Part shown: positions 6,898 through 14,224 of the stretch, in pieces
Layout: every line of letters begins with the position of its first letter
Numbering within the stretch: the first letter of the stretch is position 1
Source: Aquincola sp.
Lineage (GTDB): Bacteria; Pseudomonadota; Gammaproteobacteria; Burkholderiales; Burkholderiaceae_C
DNA length: 26,018 nt
Assembly: GCA_029884035.1 (NCBI GenBank)
Contig: JAOUIM010000006.1
Span: 1-26,018 of the forward strand
Reading direction: 5' to 3'
Notes under the pieces: model-generated
What the model was told of the DNA's origin: nothing
Seen by the model: only the letters and a program-made list of their open reading frames with translations
Databases searched by the model: none
Made by a program: the position numbers and the translations under genes

Positions 6898-7476
6898 ATG
6901 AAGACCGGATTGAAGTGGTTTGGCCAGCGGAGCCGCGCCGCTGCCCCCCGGACCAAGGCGATCGCGCTGGCTCTGGCCTGCGCATGCAGCCCTGTGCTCG
7001 CGCTGGACTGCCAGACGGATGACGTGATCGGCGCGACCGCCTGCGTTGGCCTGGAATATGGAAATCTCAACAGCACCGCCAGCTTCCCGAGCTTCGCTTC
7101 GGTCGTCGAGGCAGGGCTTGGGGTCAGCGGATTGAGCTACTCGGGCACGAATGCAGAGTCCTATGGCGCGCCGGATGCCAGCGGCTACAGCACGCTGACA
7201 TTTAGTGAGCAGCTCTCCGGCAAGACGGTGGTCGGCATCCACTGGGGCAACTACACGGGCTTCTATCTCCTTGATCTCTCGTCGCCCACCTTCTCGCTCC
7301 AGGTGGAGAACAAGAACGACGAGCTGGCGCTGAGCAACCTGCCAGGCACCGGCGGCGGCCTGTCCAATGGGCACGTCTACGTCACGACGCCTGTTCCAGA
7401 GCCAGGCACGCTGGCCTTGATGGCGGCCGGACTGGCCGCGGTCGGTTTCGTGGCACGCCGCCGGCGTCAACTCTGA
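6898..7476 (+). CDS. PEP-CTERM sorting-domain secreted protein
   Basis: A 192-residue exported protein. A basic N-terminus and hydrophobic segment (AIALALACAC) end near VLA-LD at about residue 36, consistent with a signal peptide. The middle is rich in Ser, Gly, Thr and Asn, with no recognised enzyme motif. The C-terminus has VPEPGTLALMAAGLAAVGF (166-184) followed by ARRRR, the PEP-CTERM signal cut and sorted by exosortase, a system linked to exopolysaccharide and biofilm matrix. No exosortase gene is in the window. The ATG at 6898 is chosen because GAAGGG lies 10 bases upstream. An in-frame ATG at 6874 lacks a ribosome site and would put charged residues ahead of the signal. Codon use is slightly less GC-biased than the neighbours. 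A strong terminator follows 21 bases after the stop. Confidence 0.92.
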   Translation: MKTGLKWFGQRSRAAAPRTKAIALALACACSPVLALDCQTDDVIGATACVGLEYGNLNSTASFPSFASVVEAGLGVSGLSYSGTNAESYGAPDASGYSTLTFSEQLSGKTVVGIHWGNYTGFYLLDLSSPTFSLQVENKNDELALSNLPGTGGGLSNGHVYVTTPVPEPGTLALMAAGLAAVGFVARRRRQL

Positions 7477-7497
7477 TCGGCGCGGTCCGATCCTCGT

Positions 7498-7521
7498 GAA
7501 GCCCCGCTGCGGCGGGGCTTC
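7498..7521. terminator. Bidirectional hairpin terminator
   Basis: A perfect 10-bp stem, GAAGCCCCGC pairing with GCGGGGCTTC, encloses the 4-base loop TGCG. It sits between the convergent PEP-CTERM gene and the small membrane protein gene and starts one base after the latter's stop codon. Because the stem ends in GAA/TTC, each strand has a short T-rich trail (TTCTTCAT on plus). It should serve both transcripts. Confidence 0.8.
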
Positions 7522-7522
7522 T

Positions 7523-7906
7523 TCATGGCGACGCGTTCGTCCGACGCAGGTGCCATGCGGTACAGCGACCTGAGACGAACGTGGCCTCCACCTCGTCGCC
7601 ACCTGAGTCGCGCCAAGCGAAGGTCTCGGGCTCGTCGCTGATCTTGCGGCCCAGGCTGCGCGTCAGGCGGATCACGGCGGGCAAGCGCATGCCGGCATGC
7701 AGCCGGGCATGCAGCATCACGGCGCTTTGAACATGGCCCACCGGTGACTGCGCCGCGCTGCGCAGCACGCGCAGCGTGCGGCTGAACTGCAGCAGCAACC
7801 AGAACGCGAGCACGGTGAGCGCAAGCACGAGGCCGCGCCAGCCGTAGCCCAACCAGCCCACGAGCAGCGCGGCGGCGGCCAGGGCCCATCCGATGACCGC
7901 GCTCAT
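7523..7906 (-). CDS. Small membrane protein of unknown function downstream of radA
   Basis: A 127-residue protein. Residues about 3-20 and 25-42 are hydrophobic and probably form two membrane helices. A soluble tail follows with ARLHAGMRLPAVIRLTRSLGRK and FAWRDSGGDEVEATFVSGRC. I do not recognise a family. Its ATG lies 3 bases after the radA stop, so the two genes form an operon. The reading frame is long and its codon bias normal for this DNA, which supports a real gene. It ends at the bidirectional terminator. Confidence 0.75.
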   Translation of the reverse strand: MSAVIGWALAAAALLVGWLGYGWRGLVLALTVLAFWLLLQFSRTLRVLRSAAQSPVGHVQSAVMLHARLHAGMRLPAVIRLTRSLGRKISDEPETFAWRDSGGDEVEATFVSGRCTAWHLRRTNASP

Positions 7907-7909
7907 GGC

Positions 7910-9274
7910 CTACAGCCCGCGTACCAGATCGATCGCCTCCTCGATGCGCTCAACCGGGTGGATCGCCAGGCCCTCGATCGGCTTCTTCGGCGCATTGGCC
8001 CTGGGCACCAGGGCGACCGAGAAGCCGAGCTTGGCCGCCTCCTTCAACCGCTCCTGCCCGCGTGGCGCCGGCCGAACTTCGCCGGCCAGACCGACCTCGC
8101 CGAATGCGAGAAACCCGCGAGGCAACGCCTTGCCGCGCAGGCTGCCCTGGATCGCGAGCAGCACCGCCAGGTCGGCCGCGGGCTCGGTGATGCGCACGCC
8201 ACCCACTGCATTGACGAACACGTCCTGGTCGAGGCAGTCCACGCCCGCATGCCGATGCAGCACCGCAAGCAACATCGCCAGGCGGTCCCGATCGAGCCCC
8301 ACGGAGAGGCGGCGCGGACTCGGCCCGCCGCTGTCGACCAGTGCCTGCACTTCGACCAGCAGCGGGCGCGTGCCCTCGAGGGTGACCAGCACGCACGAGC
8401 CCGGCACCGGGTCGCCATGGGTGGACAGGAAGATCGCGCTCGGGTTGGCCACGCCCTTCAGGCCGCGCTCGGTCATCGCGAAGACGCCGATCTCGTTGAC
8501 CGCGCCGAACCGGTTCTTGATCGCGCGCACGAGGCGAAAGCTCGAGTGCGTGTCGCCCTCGAAGTACAGCACCGTGTCGACGATGTGCTCGAGCACGCGC
8601 GGCCCGGCGATCGCGCCCTCCTTGGTCACGTGGCCCACCAGCACGACCGCGATGCCGCGCGCCTTGGCCACCCGCGTGAGCTGCGCGGCGCACTCGCGCA
8701 CCTGCGCCACCGAGCCCGGTGCCGACGTGAGCTGCTCCGAGTACAGCGTCTGGATCGAGTCGATGACGCAGAAAGCCGGCTGCTCGACCTCGAGCGTTGC
8801 GACGATGCGCTCGAGGTTGATCTCGGCCAGCACCCTCACCCGCGCGCCGGTCAGGCCGAGCCGATGCGAGCGCAGCGCCACCTGCGCGCCGCTTTCCTCG
8901 CCGGTAACGTAGAGCACCTTCATCCGCACCGACAGTGCCTCGGCCGCCTGCAGCAGCAACGTGCTCTTGCCGATGCCCGGGTCGCCGCCGATCAACGTCA
9001 CCCCGCCCGGCACGATGCCGCCGCCCAGCACGCGGTCCAGTTCGTCCTGCCCAGTCGGCGTGCGCGTCACATCGGCCGTCGCGATCTCGGCCAACGTGGC
9101 CACCGGCGCACTGCGGACGATCGACTGGTAGCGGTGCGCCTTGCTGCCGGCGGCTTCGGCCACCGTCTCCTCGAGCGTGTTCCAGGCTCCGCACTGCGGG
9201 CACTTGCCAAGCCACTTGGCGCTCGTGCCGCCGCATTCGGTGCAGGAGAAGAACGTCCTCGCGTCCTTGGCCAT
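7910..9274 (-). CDS. radA: DNA repair protein RadA
   Basis: A 454-residue RecA-like ATPase that promotes branch migration and processing of recombination intermediates. The N-terminal zinc finger uses Cys11, Cys14, Cys25 and Cys28 (CTECGG...CPQCGAW). Walker A is GGDPGIGKST with Lys103, and the Walker B region reads FCVIDSIQTLYS. The RadA-specific KNRFG motif appears in AIKNRFGAVNEIGVF. The C-terminal half (from about DSGGPSPRRLSVGLDRDRL) is the Lon-protease-like domain. The family length is about 450-460. The ATG at 9274 is chosen because it precedes the zinc finger with the usual MAKDARTFFSC opening. The 23 residues that could be added from 9343 come from the upstream repeat DNA. The small membrane protein gene follows 3 bases after the stop. 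Confidence 0.97.
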   Translation of the reverse strand: MAKDARTFFSCTECGGTSAKWLGKCPQCGAWNTLEETVAEAAGSKAHRYQSIVRSAPVATLAEIATADVTRTPTGQDELDRVLGGGIVPGGVTLIGGDPGIGKSTLLLQAAEALSVRMKVLYVTGEESGAQVALRSHRLGLTGARVRVLAEINLERIVATLEVEQPAFCVIDSIQTLYSEQLTSAPGSVAQVRECAAQLTRVAKARGIAVVLVGHVTKEGAIAGPRVLEHIVDTVLYFEGDTHSSFRLVRAIKNRFGAVNEIGVFAMTERGLKGVANPSAIFLSTHGDPVPGSCVLVTLEGTRPLLVEVQALVDSGGPSPRRLSVGLDRDRLAMLLAVLHRHAGVDCLDQDVFVNAVGGVRITEPAADLAVLLAIQGSLRGKALPRGFLAFGEVGLAGEVRPAPRGQERLKEAAKLGFSVALVPRANAPKKPIEGLAIHPVERIEEAIDLVRGL

Positions 9275-9292
9275 CAGCGCCTGCCCGGCCGC

Positions 9293-9376
9293 CCGAAGGG
9301 CGCTGGCGCCCCCGAGGGCACGAAGTGGCCCTTGCAGGGCCAAGGGGGCAGCGAAAGAAGTGAGCGTGGGGGTGTC
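9293..9376. repeat. G/C-tract intergenic element (Burkholderiales type), copy A
   Basis: The stretch between the radA and LysE starts is built of nested inverted repeats: TGGCCCT/AGGGCCA around a TGC loop (9326-9342), enclosed by a GCCCCC run and a GGGGGC run. It ends on GTGAGCGTGGGGGTG. From memory of Comamonadaceae and related genomes, strings like these (CCCCCACGCTCAC..., ...TGCCCCC) recur many times in intergenic DNA. I see one copy here, and another element with the same flavour near 25600. Function unknown. Confidence 0.6.
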
Positions 9377-9397
9377 ATTTCACGCATTGTCTCGTGC

Positions 9398-9403
9398 TAC
9401 AAC
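9398..9403 (+). promoter_or_regulatory. TACAAC -10-like box, leaderless arrangement
   Basis: TACAAC is followed by seven bases and then the ATG of the LysE/RhtB gene at 9411. It has the same spacing as the box before the SnoaL-like gene. No strong -35 element is seen. Confidence 0.35.
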
Positions 9404-9410
9404 GACGCGC

Positions 9411-10037
9411 ATGGATTTCTCCGTGTGGCTGGCGTTCTTCGCCGCATCGTGGGCGATCAGCGTCTCGCCCGGCGCCGGCGCGGTGGCGGCGATGACCGCG
9501 GGGATGCAGCATGGCTTCGCGCGCGGCTACTTCCTGACCTTCGGCCTGATCCTGGGCCTGTGGTCGCAGCTGCTGCTGGTGGGCGCCGGCCTGGGGGCGG
9601 TGATCGTGGCGTCTTCGACCGCGTTCGCGGTGGTCAAGTGGCTCGGCGTGGCCTACCTCCTGTGGCTGGGCATCGCGCAGTGGCGTGCACCCGCGGTCGG
9701 ATTGCATGCCCAAAGCGGCGCCCCGGCCTTCGCCTCGCGCCGCTCGATCGTCGCGCGCGGCTGGGCGCTGAACACGGTCAATCCGAAGGGCACGCTGTTC
9801 ATGCTGGCCGTGGTGCCGCAGTTCCTGGACACGGCGCGCGCGCTCGTGCCCCAGTACCTCGCGATCGCCGGCACCCTGGCGTTTACCGATCTTGTCGTCA
9901 ACGCGGGCTACACCGCATTCGCCGCGCGCCTGCTCGCGAACCTGCGCTCACCACGGCACATGCGCTGGCTCAACCGCCTCTTCGGCAGCCTGTTCGTCGC
10001 GCTGGCCACGCTGCTGGCCACGTTGCGGCGCGGCTGA
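9411..10037 (+). CDS. LysE/RhtB family amino-acid exporter
   Basis: A 208-residue inner-membrane protein with about six hydrophobic segments. The opening FFAASWAISVSPGAGAVAAMTAGMQHGFARGY contains the family's SPGP-like motif, here SPGAGA. ARGWALNTVNPKGTLFMLAVVPQF (about 119-142) is the other signature segment, with the conserved Asn-Pro-Lys. Relatives export homoserine, threonine or other amino acids and amino-acid-like waste. The substrate cannot be inferred. The ATG at 9411 is chosen because the protein starts directly with the first helix, whereas upstream codons lie in the repeat element. The gene stands alone and converges on arfB. Confidence 0.92.
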   Translation: MDFSVWLAFFAASWAISVSPGAGAVAAMTAGMQHGFARGYFLTFGLILGLWSQLLLVGAGLGAVIVASSTAFAVVKWLGVAYLLWLGIAQWRAPAVGLHAQSGAPAFASRRSIVARGWALNTVNPKGTLFMLAVVPQFLDTARALVPQYLAIAGTLAFTDLVVNAGYTAFAARLLANLRSPRHMRWLNRLFGSLFVALATLLATLRRG

Positions 10038-10076
10038 GTCGCACGCGCAGCGGCGGGCATCGCGGCGTGGCCCGCG

Positions 10077-10499
10077 TCACTCGGCGCCGCGCGCCGTTCG
10101 AAGTGCCTTGACCTGGGAGCGCTGCGACTTCGTCTCGAGCCGGCGCCGCTTGGACGCCAGGGTCGGCCGCGTCGGCCGCCGCCGCTTCGGCGGCGTCGCC
10201 ACCGACTGCACCAAGGCGTCGAGCCGCGCCAGCGCATCGGCACGATTCATCTCGAGGCTTCGGTGCTCCTGCGCCTTGATCACGACGACGCCCTCGCGCG
10301 TGATGCGGGCGTCGGCCAGCGCGAGCAGTCGTGCCTTGACATCGTCGGGCAGCGACGAGGCGGCGACGTCGAAACGCAGGTGCACCGCGTTCGACACCTT
10401 GTTGACGTTCTGCCCGCCCGCCCCCTGTGCACGGACGGCCGTGACCGTGACTTCCGCCGGATCGACCGTCAGCGTGTTGGGCGCTTGCGCCGCGTTCAT
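10077..10499 (-). CDS. arfB: Alternative ribosome-rescue factor ArfB (YaeJ)
   Basis: A 140-residue peptidyl-tRNA hydrolase that frees ribosomes stalled on mRNAs lacking a stop codon. The catalytic GGQ motif is at residues 28-30 within RAQGAGGQNVNKVSNAVHLRF, matching the class-I release-factor domain. The C-terminus is a long basic tail (KRRRPTRPTLASKRRRLETK...), which in this family enters the empty mRNA channel. The length is typical. The ATG at 10499 overlaps the stop of the upstream GlsB-type gene in ATGA, suggesting coupled translation. Confidence 0.95.
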   Translation of the reverse strand: MNAAQAPNTLTVDPAEVTVTAVRAQGAGGQNVNKVSNAVHLRFDVAASSLPDDVKARLLALADARITREGVVVIKAQEHRSLEMNRADALARLDALVQSVATPPKRRRPTRPTLASKRRRLETKSQRSQVKALRTARGAE

Positions 10500-10753
10500 T
10501 GGGGCGGTGGCCGCCCGGTCAGCTTTCCGACGACGAACAGCAGCACCAGTGCACCGGCCACCGAGGCGATCCATCCGGCCGGCTGCCCCACCGCGTACAG
10601 GCCGAGCGCCTGGCCCACGTAGCCTGCGCCGAGCGAGCCGCCCACACCGAGCAGGCAGGTCATGATCCAGCCCATCTTCTGCTCGCCCGGCATGATGAAG
10701 CGGGCGATCGCGCCGACGACCAGCCCAACGAGCAAGGTGATGATCAGTCCCAT
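10496..10753 (-). CDS. GlsB/YeaQ/YmgE family small membrane protein
   Basis: An 85-residue, very hydrophobic protein with three membrane helices (about 1-20, 29-49, 57-76). MGLIITLLVGLVVGAIARFIMPG and the glycine-rich GWIMTCLLGVGGSLGAGYVG segment match the transglycosylase-associated GlsB/YeaQ family, often linked to envelope or general stress. The biochemical role is not established. The ATG at 10753 has an excellent ribosome site, AAAGGAG, seven bases upstream. The stop overlaps the arfB start by four bases. Confidence 0.92.
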   Translation of the reverse strand: MGLIITLLVGLVVGAIARFIMPGEQKMGWIMTCLLGVGGSLGAGYVGQALGLYAVGQPAGWIASVAGALVLLFVVGKLTGRPPPQ

Positions 10754-10837
10754 CGCAAGGCTCCTTTGTTCGAGTCCGGATCATGCGCCAGCGCGCCGCG
10801 GCCTGTGTCGATGGCCCGCCACGCCGGGTCGGCCCGG

Positions 10838-11929
10838 TCAGGCCGCACGCACCGGTACCCGCGGCGCCAGGGCGCACATCAGCTCGTAGCCGATCGTGCC
10901 GGCGGCGCGCGCCACTTCGTCGATCGGCAGCCGCGCCCCATTCGGGCCCTCGCCCCAAAGGGTGACCTCGCTGCCGGCGTGGGCGTCGGGGGTGGCCGCG
11001 AGGTCGACCGCGATCATGTCCATGCTGACGCGGCCGACCGTGCGCGTGCGCGCGCCACCGACCAGCACCGGTGTGCCGGTACCCGCGTGGCGAGGGTAGC
11101 CGTCGGCGTAGCCGCAGGCGACGATGCCGACGGTCATCGGTGCGTCGGCCGTGAAGGCGCTGCCGTACCCCACGCTGTCGCCCGGTGCCAGCCGCTGGGT
11201 CGCGATCAGGCGCGAGCGCAGCGTCATCGTCGGGCGCAGGCCCCAGTGGACGATGTCGTGCGCCGGAAAGTCCGGTGCGCTGCCGTAGGCCATGATCCCC
11301 GCGCGCACCCAATCGGCGTGCACGCCGCGCGCACCGTGCCGCAGCACGGCCGCGCTGTTGGCCAGCGAGCGTTCGCCCGGCAAGTCGCGCGTCGCTTCCT
11401 CGAAAGCGGCCATCTGGTGCGCGATGCCGCGCCCGCCGTCGGCATCGGAGAAATGCGTCATCAAGGTAATCTCGTCGACCTGCGGCAGCGCGTTCAGGCG
11501 TGTCCACGCGCTGCGGTACGCCTCGGGCCTGAATCCCAGCCGGTTCATGCCGCTGTTCAACTTCAGGAACACGCGGTGCGGCACCTGCGTCTTGTGCGCC
11601 GCCAGCCAGTCGATCTGCTCGGAGCAATGTACGACGTGCCACAGGCCCAGCCGCGAGCACAGCTCCAGGTCGCGCGGCTCGAACGCGCCCTCGAGCAGCA
11701 GCACCGGTCCGCGCCAGCCGAGCGCGCGCACGCGTTCGGCCTCTGCCAGGTCGAGCAGCGCAAAACCATCGGCACCTCGCAGACCCTCGTAGGCGCGTTC
11801 AATGCCATGGCCGTAGGCATTGGCCTTGACCACCGCCCAGACCCTGGCATCGGGTGCGGCCGCGCGCGCGCGCGCCAGGTTGTGCACGAGGGCATCGACA
11901 TGGATCAGGGCCTCGATCGGGCGCGGCAT
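10838..11929 (-). CDS. alr: Alanine racemase
   Basis: A 363-residue PLP enzyme that interconverts L- and D-alanine for peptidoglycan synthesis. The PLP lysine is Lys35 in VVKANAYGHG. Other landmarks are LKLNSGMNRLGF, the HFSDAD stretch, HADWVRAGIMAYG and the catalytic tyrosine in GDSVGYGSAF. The C-terminal beta domain has GYADGYPR, GRVSMDMIAVD and EVTLWGEG. The length is normal. The start at 11929 directly precedes the usual RPIEALIHVDAL opening. A TACGAT box lies six bases before the ATG. The gene is divergent from lplT, an arrangement I associate with Burkholderiales. Confidence 0.97.
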   Translation of the reverse strand: MPRPIEALIHVDALVHNLARARAAAPDARVWAVVKANAYGHGIERAYEGLRGADGFALLDLAEAERVRALGWRGPVLLLEGAFEPRDLELCSRLGLWHVVHCSEQIDWLAAHKTQVPHRVFLKLNSGMNRLGFRPEAYRSAWTRLNALPQVDEITLMTHFSDADGGRGIAHQMAAFEEATRDLPGERSLANSAAVLRHGARGVHADWVRAGIMAYGSAPDFPAHDIVHWGLRPTMTLRSRLIATQRLAPGDSVGYGSAFTADAPMTVGIVACGYADGYPRHAGTGTPVLVGGARTRTVGRVSMDMIAVDLAATPDAHAGSEVTLWGEGPNGARLPIDEVARAAGTIGYELMCALAPRVPVRAA

Positions 11930-11960
11930 GGCGTCATCGTAACTGGCCGATGCTGCGTGC

Positions 11961-11966
11961 TATAAC
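11961..11966 (+). promoter_or_regulatory. Possible -10 box for lplT
   Basis: TATAAC within GCTATAACGC lies 78 bases before the lplT ATG, inside the 114-base gap between divergent alr and lplT. It matches TATAAT at five of six positions. No -35 hexamer is recognisable at the expected distance. Confidence 0.35.
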
Positions 11967-12043
11967 GCGCGCGCCCCGAGCGGCCCCTGTGGAACCGCCG
12001 TAGCCACAAGAGGGCCTCCCGGAGACAAGTCGTTGCGCGACGC

Positions 12044-13318
12044 ATGAAACGCGGCTTCTACACGATCATGTCGGCGCAGTTCTTCAGCTCGCTGGCCGAC
12101 AACGCGCTGTTCGTGGCCGCGGTCGAGTTGCTGCGCGGCGGCGGCGCGCCCGAGTGGCAGCGTGCGGCGCTGGTGCCGATGTTCGCCCTGTTCTACGTCG
12201 TGCTCGCGCCCTTCGTCGGCGCCTTCGCCGACGCCTTGCCCAAGGGCAAGGTCATGTTTGTGGCCAACAGCATCAAGATCGTCGGTTGCCTGATGATGCT
12301 GTTCGGCACCCACCCGCTGCTGTCGTACGCGATCGTCGGCCTCGGCGCCGCCGCCTATTCACCGGCCAAGTACGGCATCCTCACCGAACTGCTGCCACCG
12401 TCGCAGCTGGTCAAGGCCAACGGCTGGATCGAGGGCCTGACGATCGCGTCGATCATCCTCGGCGTGCTGCTGGGCGGCCAGATGATCGGGCCCAGGGTCG
12501 CGCCGATCCTGCTGGGCTTCGACTTCCCGCTCGTCGAGACCGGCGTGGACACCGGGCCCGAGGCGGCAATCGCGTCGATGGTGCTCGTCTACATCGTCGC
12601 CGCCGTGTTCAACCTGCGCATCCCGCGCACCGAGGCGCCGCTGCTGCCGATGGACCGTCCATTCGCCCTGGTACGCGACTTTTCGCAGTGCAACGCGCGC
12701 CTGTGGGCAGACAAGCTGGGCCAGATCTCGCTGGCCACGACGACGCTGTTCTGGGGCGTGTCGGGCAACCTGCGCTACATCGTCCTGGCCTGGGCGTCGG
12801 TGGCATTGGGGTACGGCACCACCGAGGCGTCGCGGCTGGTCGGGGTCGTCGCGATCGGCACGGCCGGCGGCGCCATCGTCGCGTCGGTGGCGATGAAGCT
12901 CGATCGCGCCACCGGCGTGATCCCGCTGGGGATCTGCATGGGCCTGCTCGTGATCGGCATGAACTTCATCACCAACGCCTGGGCCGCAGGGCCGTTCCTG
13001 GTGCTGCTCGGCGCGATCGGGGGCTACCTCGTGGTGCCGATGAACGCGCTGCTGCAGCACCGCGGCCACAACCTGATGGGCGCCGGCCGTTCGATCGCGG
13101 TGCAGAACTTCAACGAGCAGGCCTGCATCCTCGGCCTGGGCGCGTTCTACACCGCGATGACGAAGTTCGGCCTCTCGGCGTTCGGCGCGATCACGATCTT
13201 CGGCCTGGTCGTCGCCGGGACGATGGAGCTGATCCGGCGCTGGCATCGCCACAACACGGTGCAGCACCGCGACGAGGTCGAGCGCCTGCTCGCGATCGCG
13301 CGTTCCGATCCGCACTGA
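12044..13318 (+). CDS. lplT: Lysophospholipid transporter LplT (MFS)
   Basis: A 424-residue, roughly 12-helix inner-membrane protein. The start MSAQFFSSLADNALFVAAVELL and the segment APFVGAFADALPKGKVMFVANSIKIVG match LplT, which moves lysophosphatidylethanolamine inward for reacylation. AAAYSPAKYGILTELLPPSQLVKANGWIEG is a further family signature. No acyltransferase gene (aas) is fused or adjacent. The ATG at 12044 lacks a good ribosome site; GGAG lies about 20 bases upstream. No other in-frame start fits better. An EamA-type exporter gene begins 2 bases after the stop. Confidence 0.92.
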   Translation: MKRGFYTIMSAQFFSSLADNALFVAAVELLRGGGAPEWQRAALVPMFALFYVVLAPFVGAFADALPKGKVMFVANSIKIVGCLMMLFGTHPLLSYAIVGLGAAAYSPAKYGILTELLPPSQLVKANGWIEGLTIASIILGVLLGGQMIGPRVAPILLGFDFPLVETGVDTGPEAAIASMVLVYIVAAVFNLRIPRTEAPLLPMDRPFALVRDFSQCNARLWADKLGQISLATTTLFWGVSGNLRYIVLAWASVALGYGTTEASRLVGVVAIGTAGGAIVASVAMKLDRATGVIPLGICMGLLVIGMNFITNAWAAGPFLVLLGAIGGYLVVPMNALLQHRGHNLMGAGRSIAVQNFNEQACILGLGAFYTAMTKFGLSAFGAITIFGLVVAGTMELIRRWHRHNTVQHRDEVERLLAIARSDPH

Positions 13319-13320
13319 CG

Positions 13321-14211
13321 ATGGCCAGCGCAGCCTCGCGCGTTGCGCTCGGCCCGGCGCTCGCGCTCGTCGTCAACGCCTTCGTCTGGGGCGTCAGCTG
13401 GTGGCCGTTCCGGCGGCTCGAGGCGGCAGGGCTGCATCCGCTCGTGGCCACGGTTCTGATCTACCTGCTCGCGGTCGTGGTGATCACGCTGTGGCGGCCG
13501 ATCTCGTGGCGCGAGCTGCTGTCCTGTCCATCGCTGTGGGTCATCGCGATCGCCTCGGGCAGCACCAACGCCGCGTTCAACTGGGCGGTGACGATCGGCG
13601 ACGTCGTGCGGGTCGTGCTCCTGTTTTACCTGATGCCGCTCTGGGCGGTGCTGCTCGCGCGTGTGCTGCTGCACGAACGCCTCACGGGTGCCGCGCTGTT
13701 GCGCGTGGCGCTGGCCCTGTCGGGCGCGGTCGTGATCCTGTGGCCCGGCGAGGGCGGGCTCTGGCCGTTGCCGCGCACGCTGCCCGAAGCGCTTGGTGTG
13801 GTCGGCGGCTTCTCGTTCGCGCTCAACAACGTGATGCTGCGGCGCGAAGCCGCGCGCACGCCGGGCGCGCGCGCCCTTGCGATGTTCTTCGGCGGCGCGG
13901 CGGTGGCAGCGCTGCTGGCCGGTGCGCTGCACTTGCAGGGCATGGTTCCCGGGCTGCCTGCGCCGGCTCCTGGCTGGATCGCGGGGGCGTTCGTCATGGG
14001 CCTGTTGTTCCTCGTGGGCAACCTTGCCTTGCAATATGGCGCCACCCGGCTGCCGGCCAACGCCACGGCCGTGATCATGCTGACCGAAGTCGTCTTCGCC
14101 AGCGGATCGGCGCTGCTGCTGGGTGCCGGCACGCTCGATGCCCAGCTGGCCGCCGGAGGCGCAGCCATCGTAGGAGCAGCTCTGCTCGCGGCGCGCCGCG
14201 GCGCGCACTGA
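13321..14211 (+). CDS. DMT-superfamily (EamA) transporter
   Basis: A 296-residue membrane protein with about ten helices forming two EamA repeats. The first runs from LALVVNAFVWGVSWWPFRRL to about residue 140, including NAAFNWAVTIGDVVRVVLLFYLMPLWAVLLARVLLHE. The second ends with LPANATAVIMLTEVVFASGSALLLG. Both repeats carry the MPLW/E and TEVVFA segments typical of drug/metabolite exporters. The substrate is unknown. The ATG follows the lplT stop by two bases, so the genes are probably translated from one message. The stop lies 13 bases from that of the convergent response-regulator gene. Confidence 0.92.
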   Translation: MASAASRVALGPALALVVNAFVWGVSWWPFRRLEAAGLHPLVATVLIYLLAVVVITLWRPISWRELLSCPSLWVIAIASGSTNAAFNWAVTIGDVVRVVLLFYLMPLWAVLLARVLLHERLTGAALLRVALALSGAVVILWPGEGGLWPLPRTLPEALGVVGGFSFALNNVMLRREAARTPGARALAMFFGGAAVAALLAGALHLQGMVPGLPAPAPGWIAGAFVMGLLFLVGNLALQYGATRLPANATAVIMLTEVVFASGSALLLGAGTLDAQLAAGGAAIVGAALLAARRGAH

Positions 14212-14224
14212 GCGCGCGTTCGCT

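Noticed and set aside
7958..10111. A 717-codon plus-strand frame spanning radA and the LysE-type gene
   Set aside because: It runs antisense through a well-conserved radA and then in a wrong frame through the exporter, with no recognisable domain.
12154..13320. The first part of a 685-codon frame over lplT
   Set aside because: Only the end, from the ATG at 13321, encodes a real transporter; the part before it is a frame-shifted reading of lplT.
14190..14220. GC-rich palindrome at the end of the DMT transporter gene as a terminator
   Set aside because: The palindrome lies inside the last codons and is not followed by a T-run on either strand.
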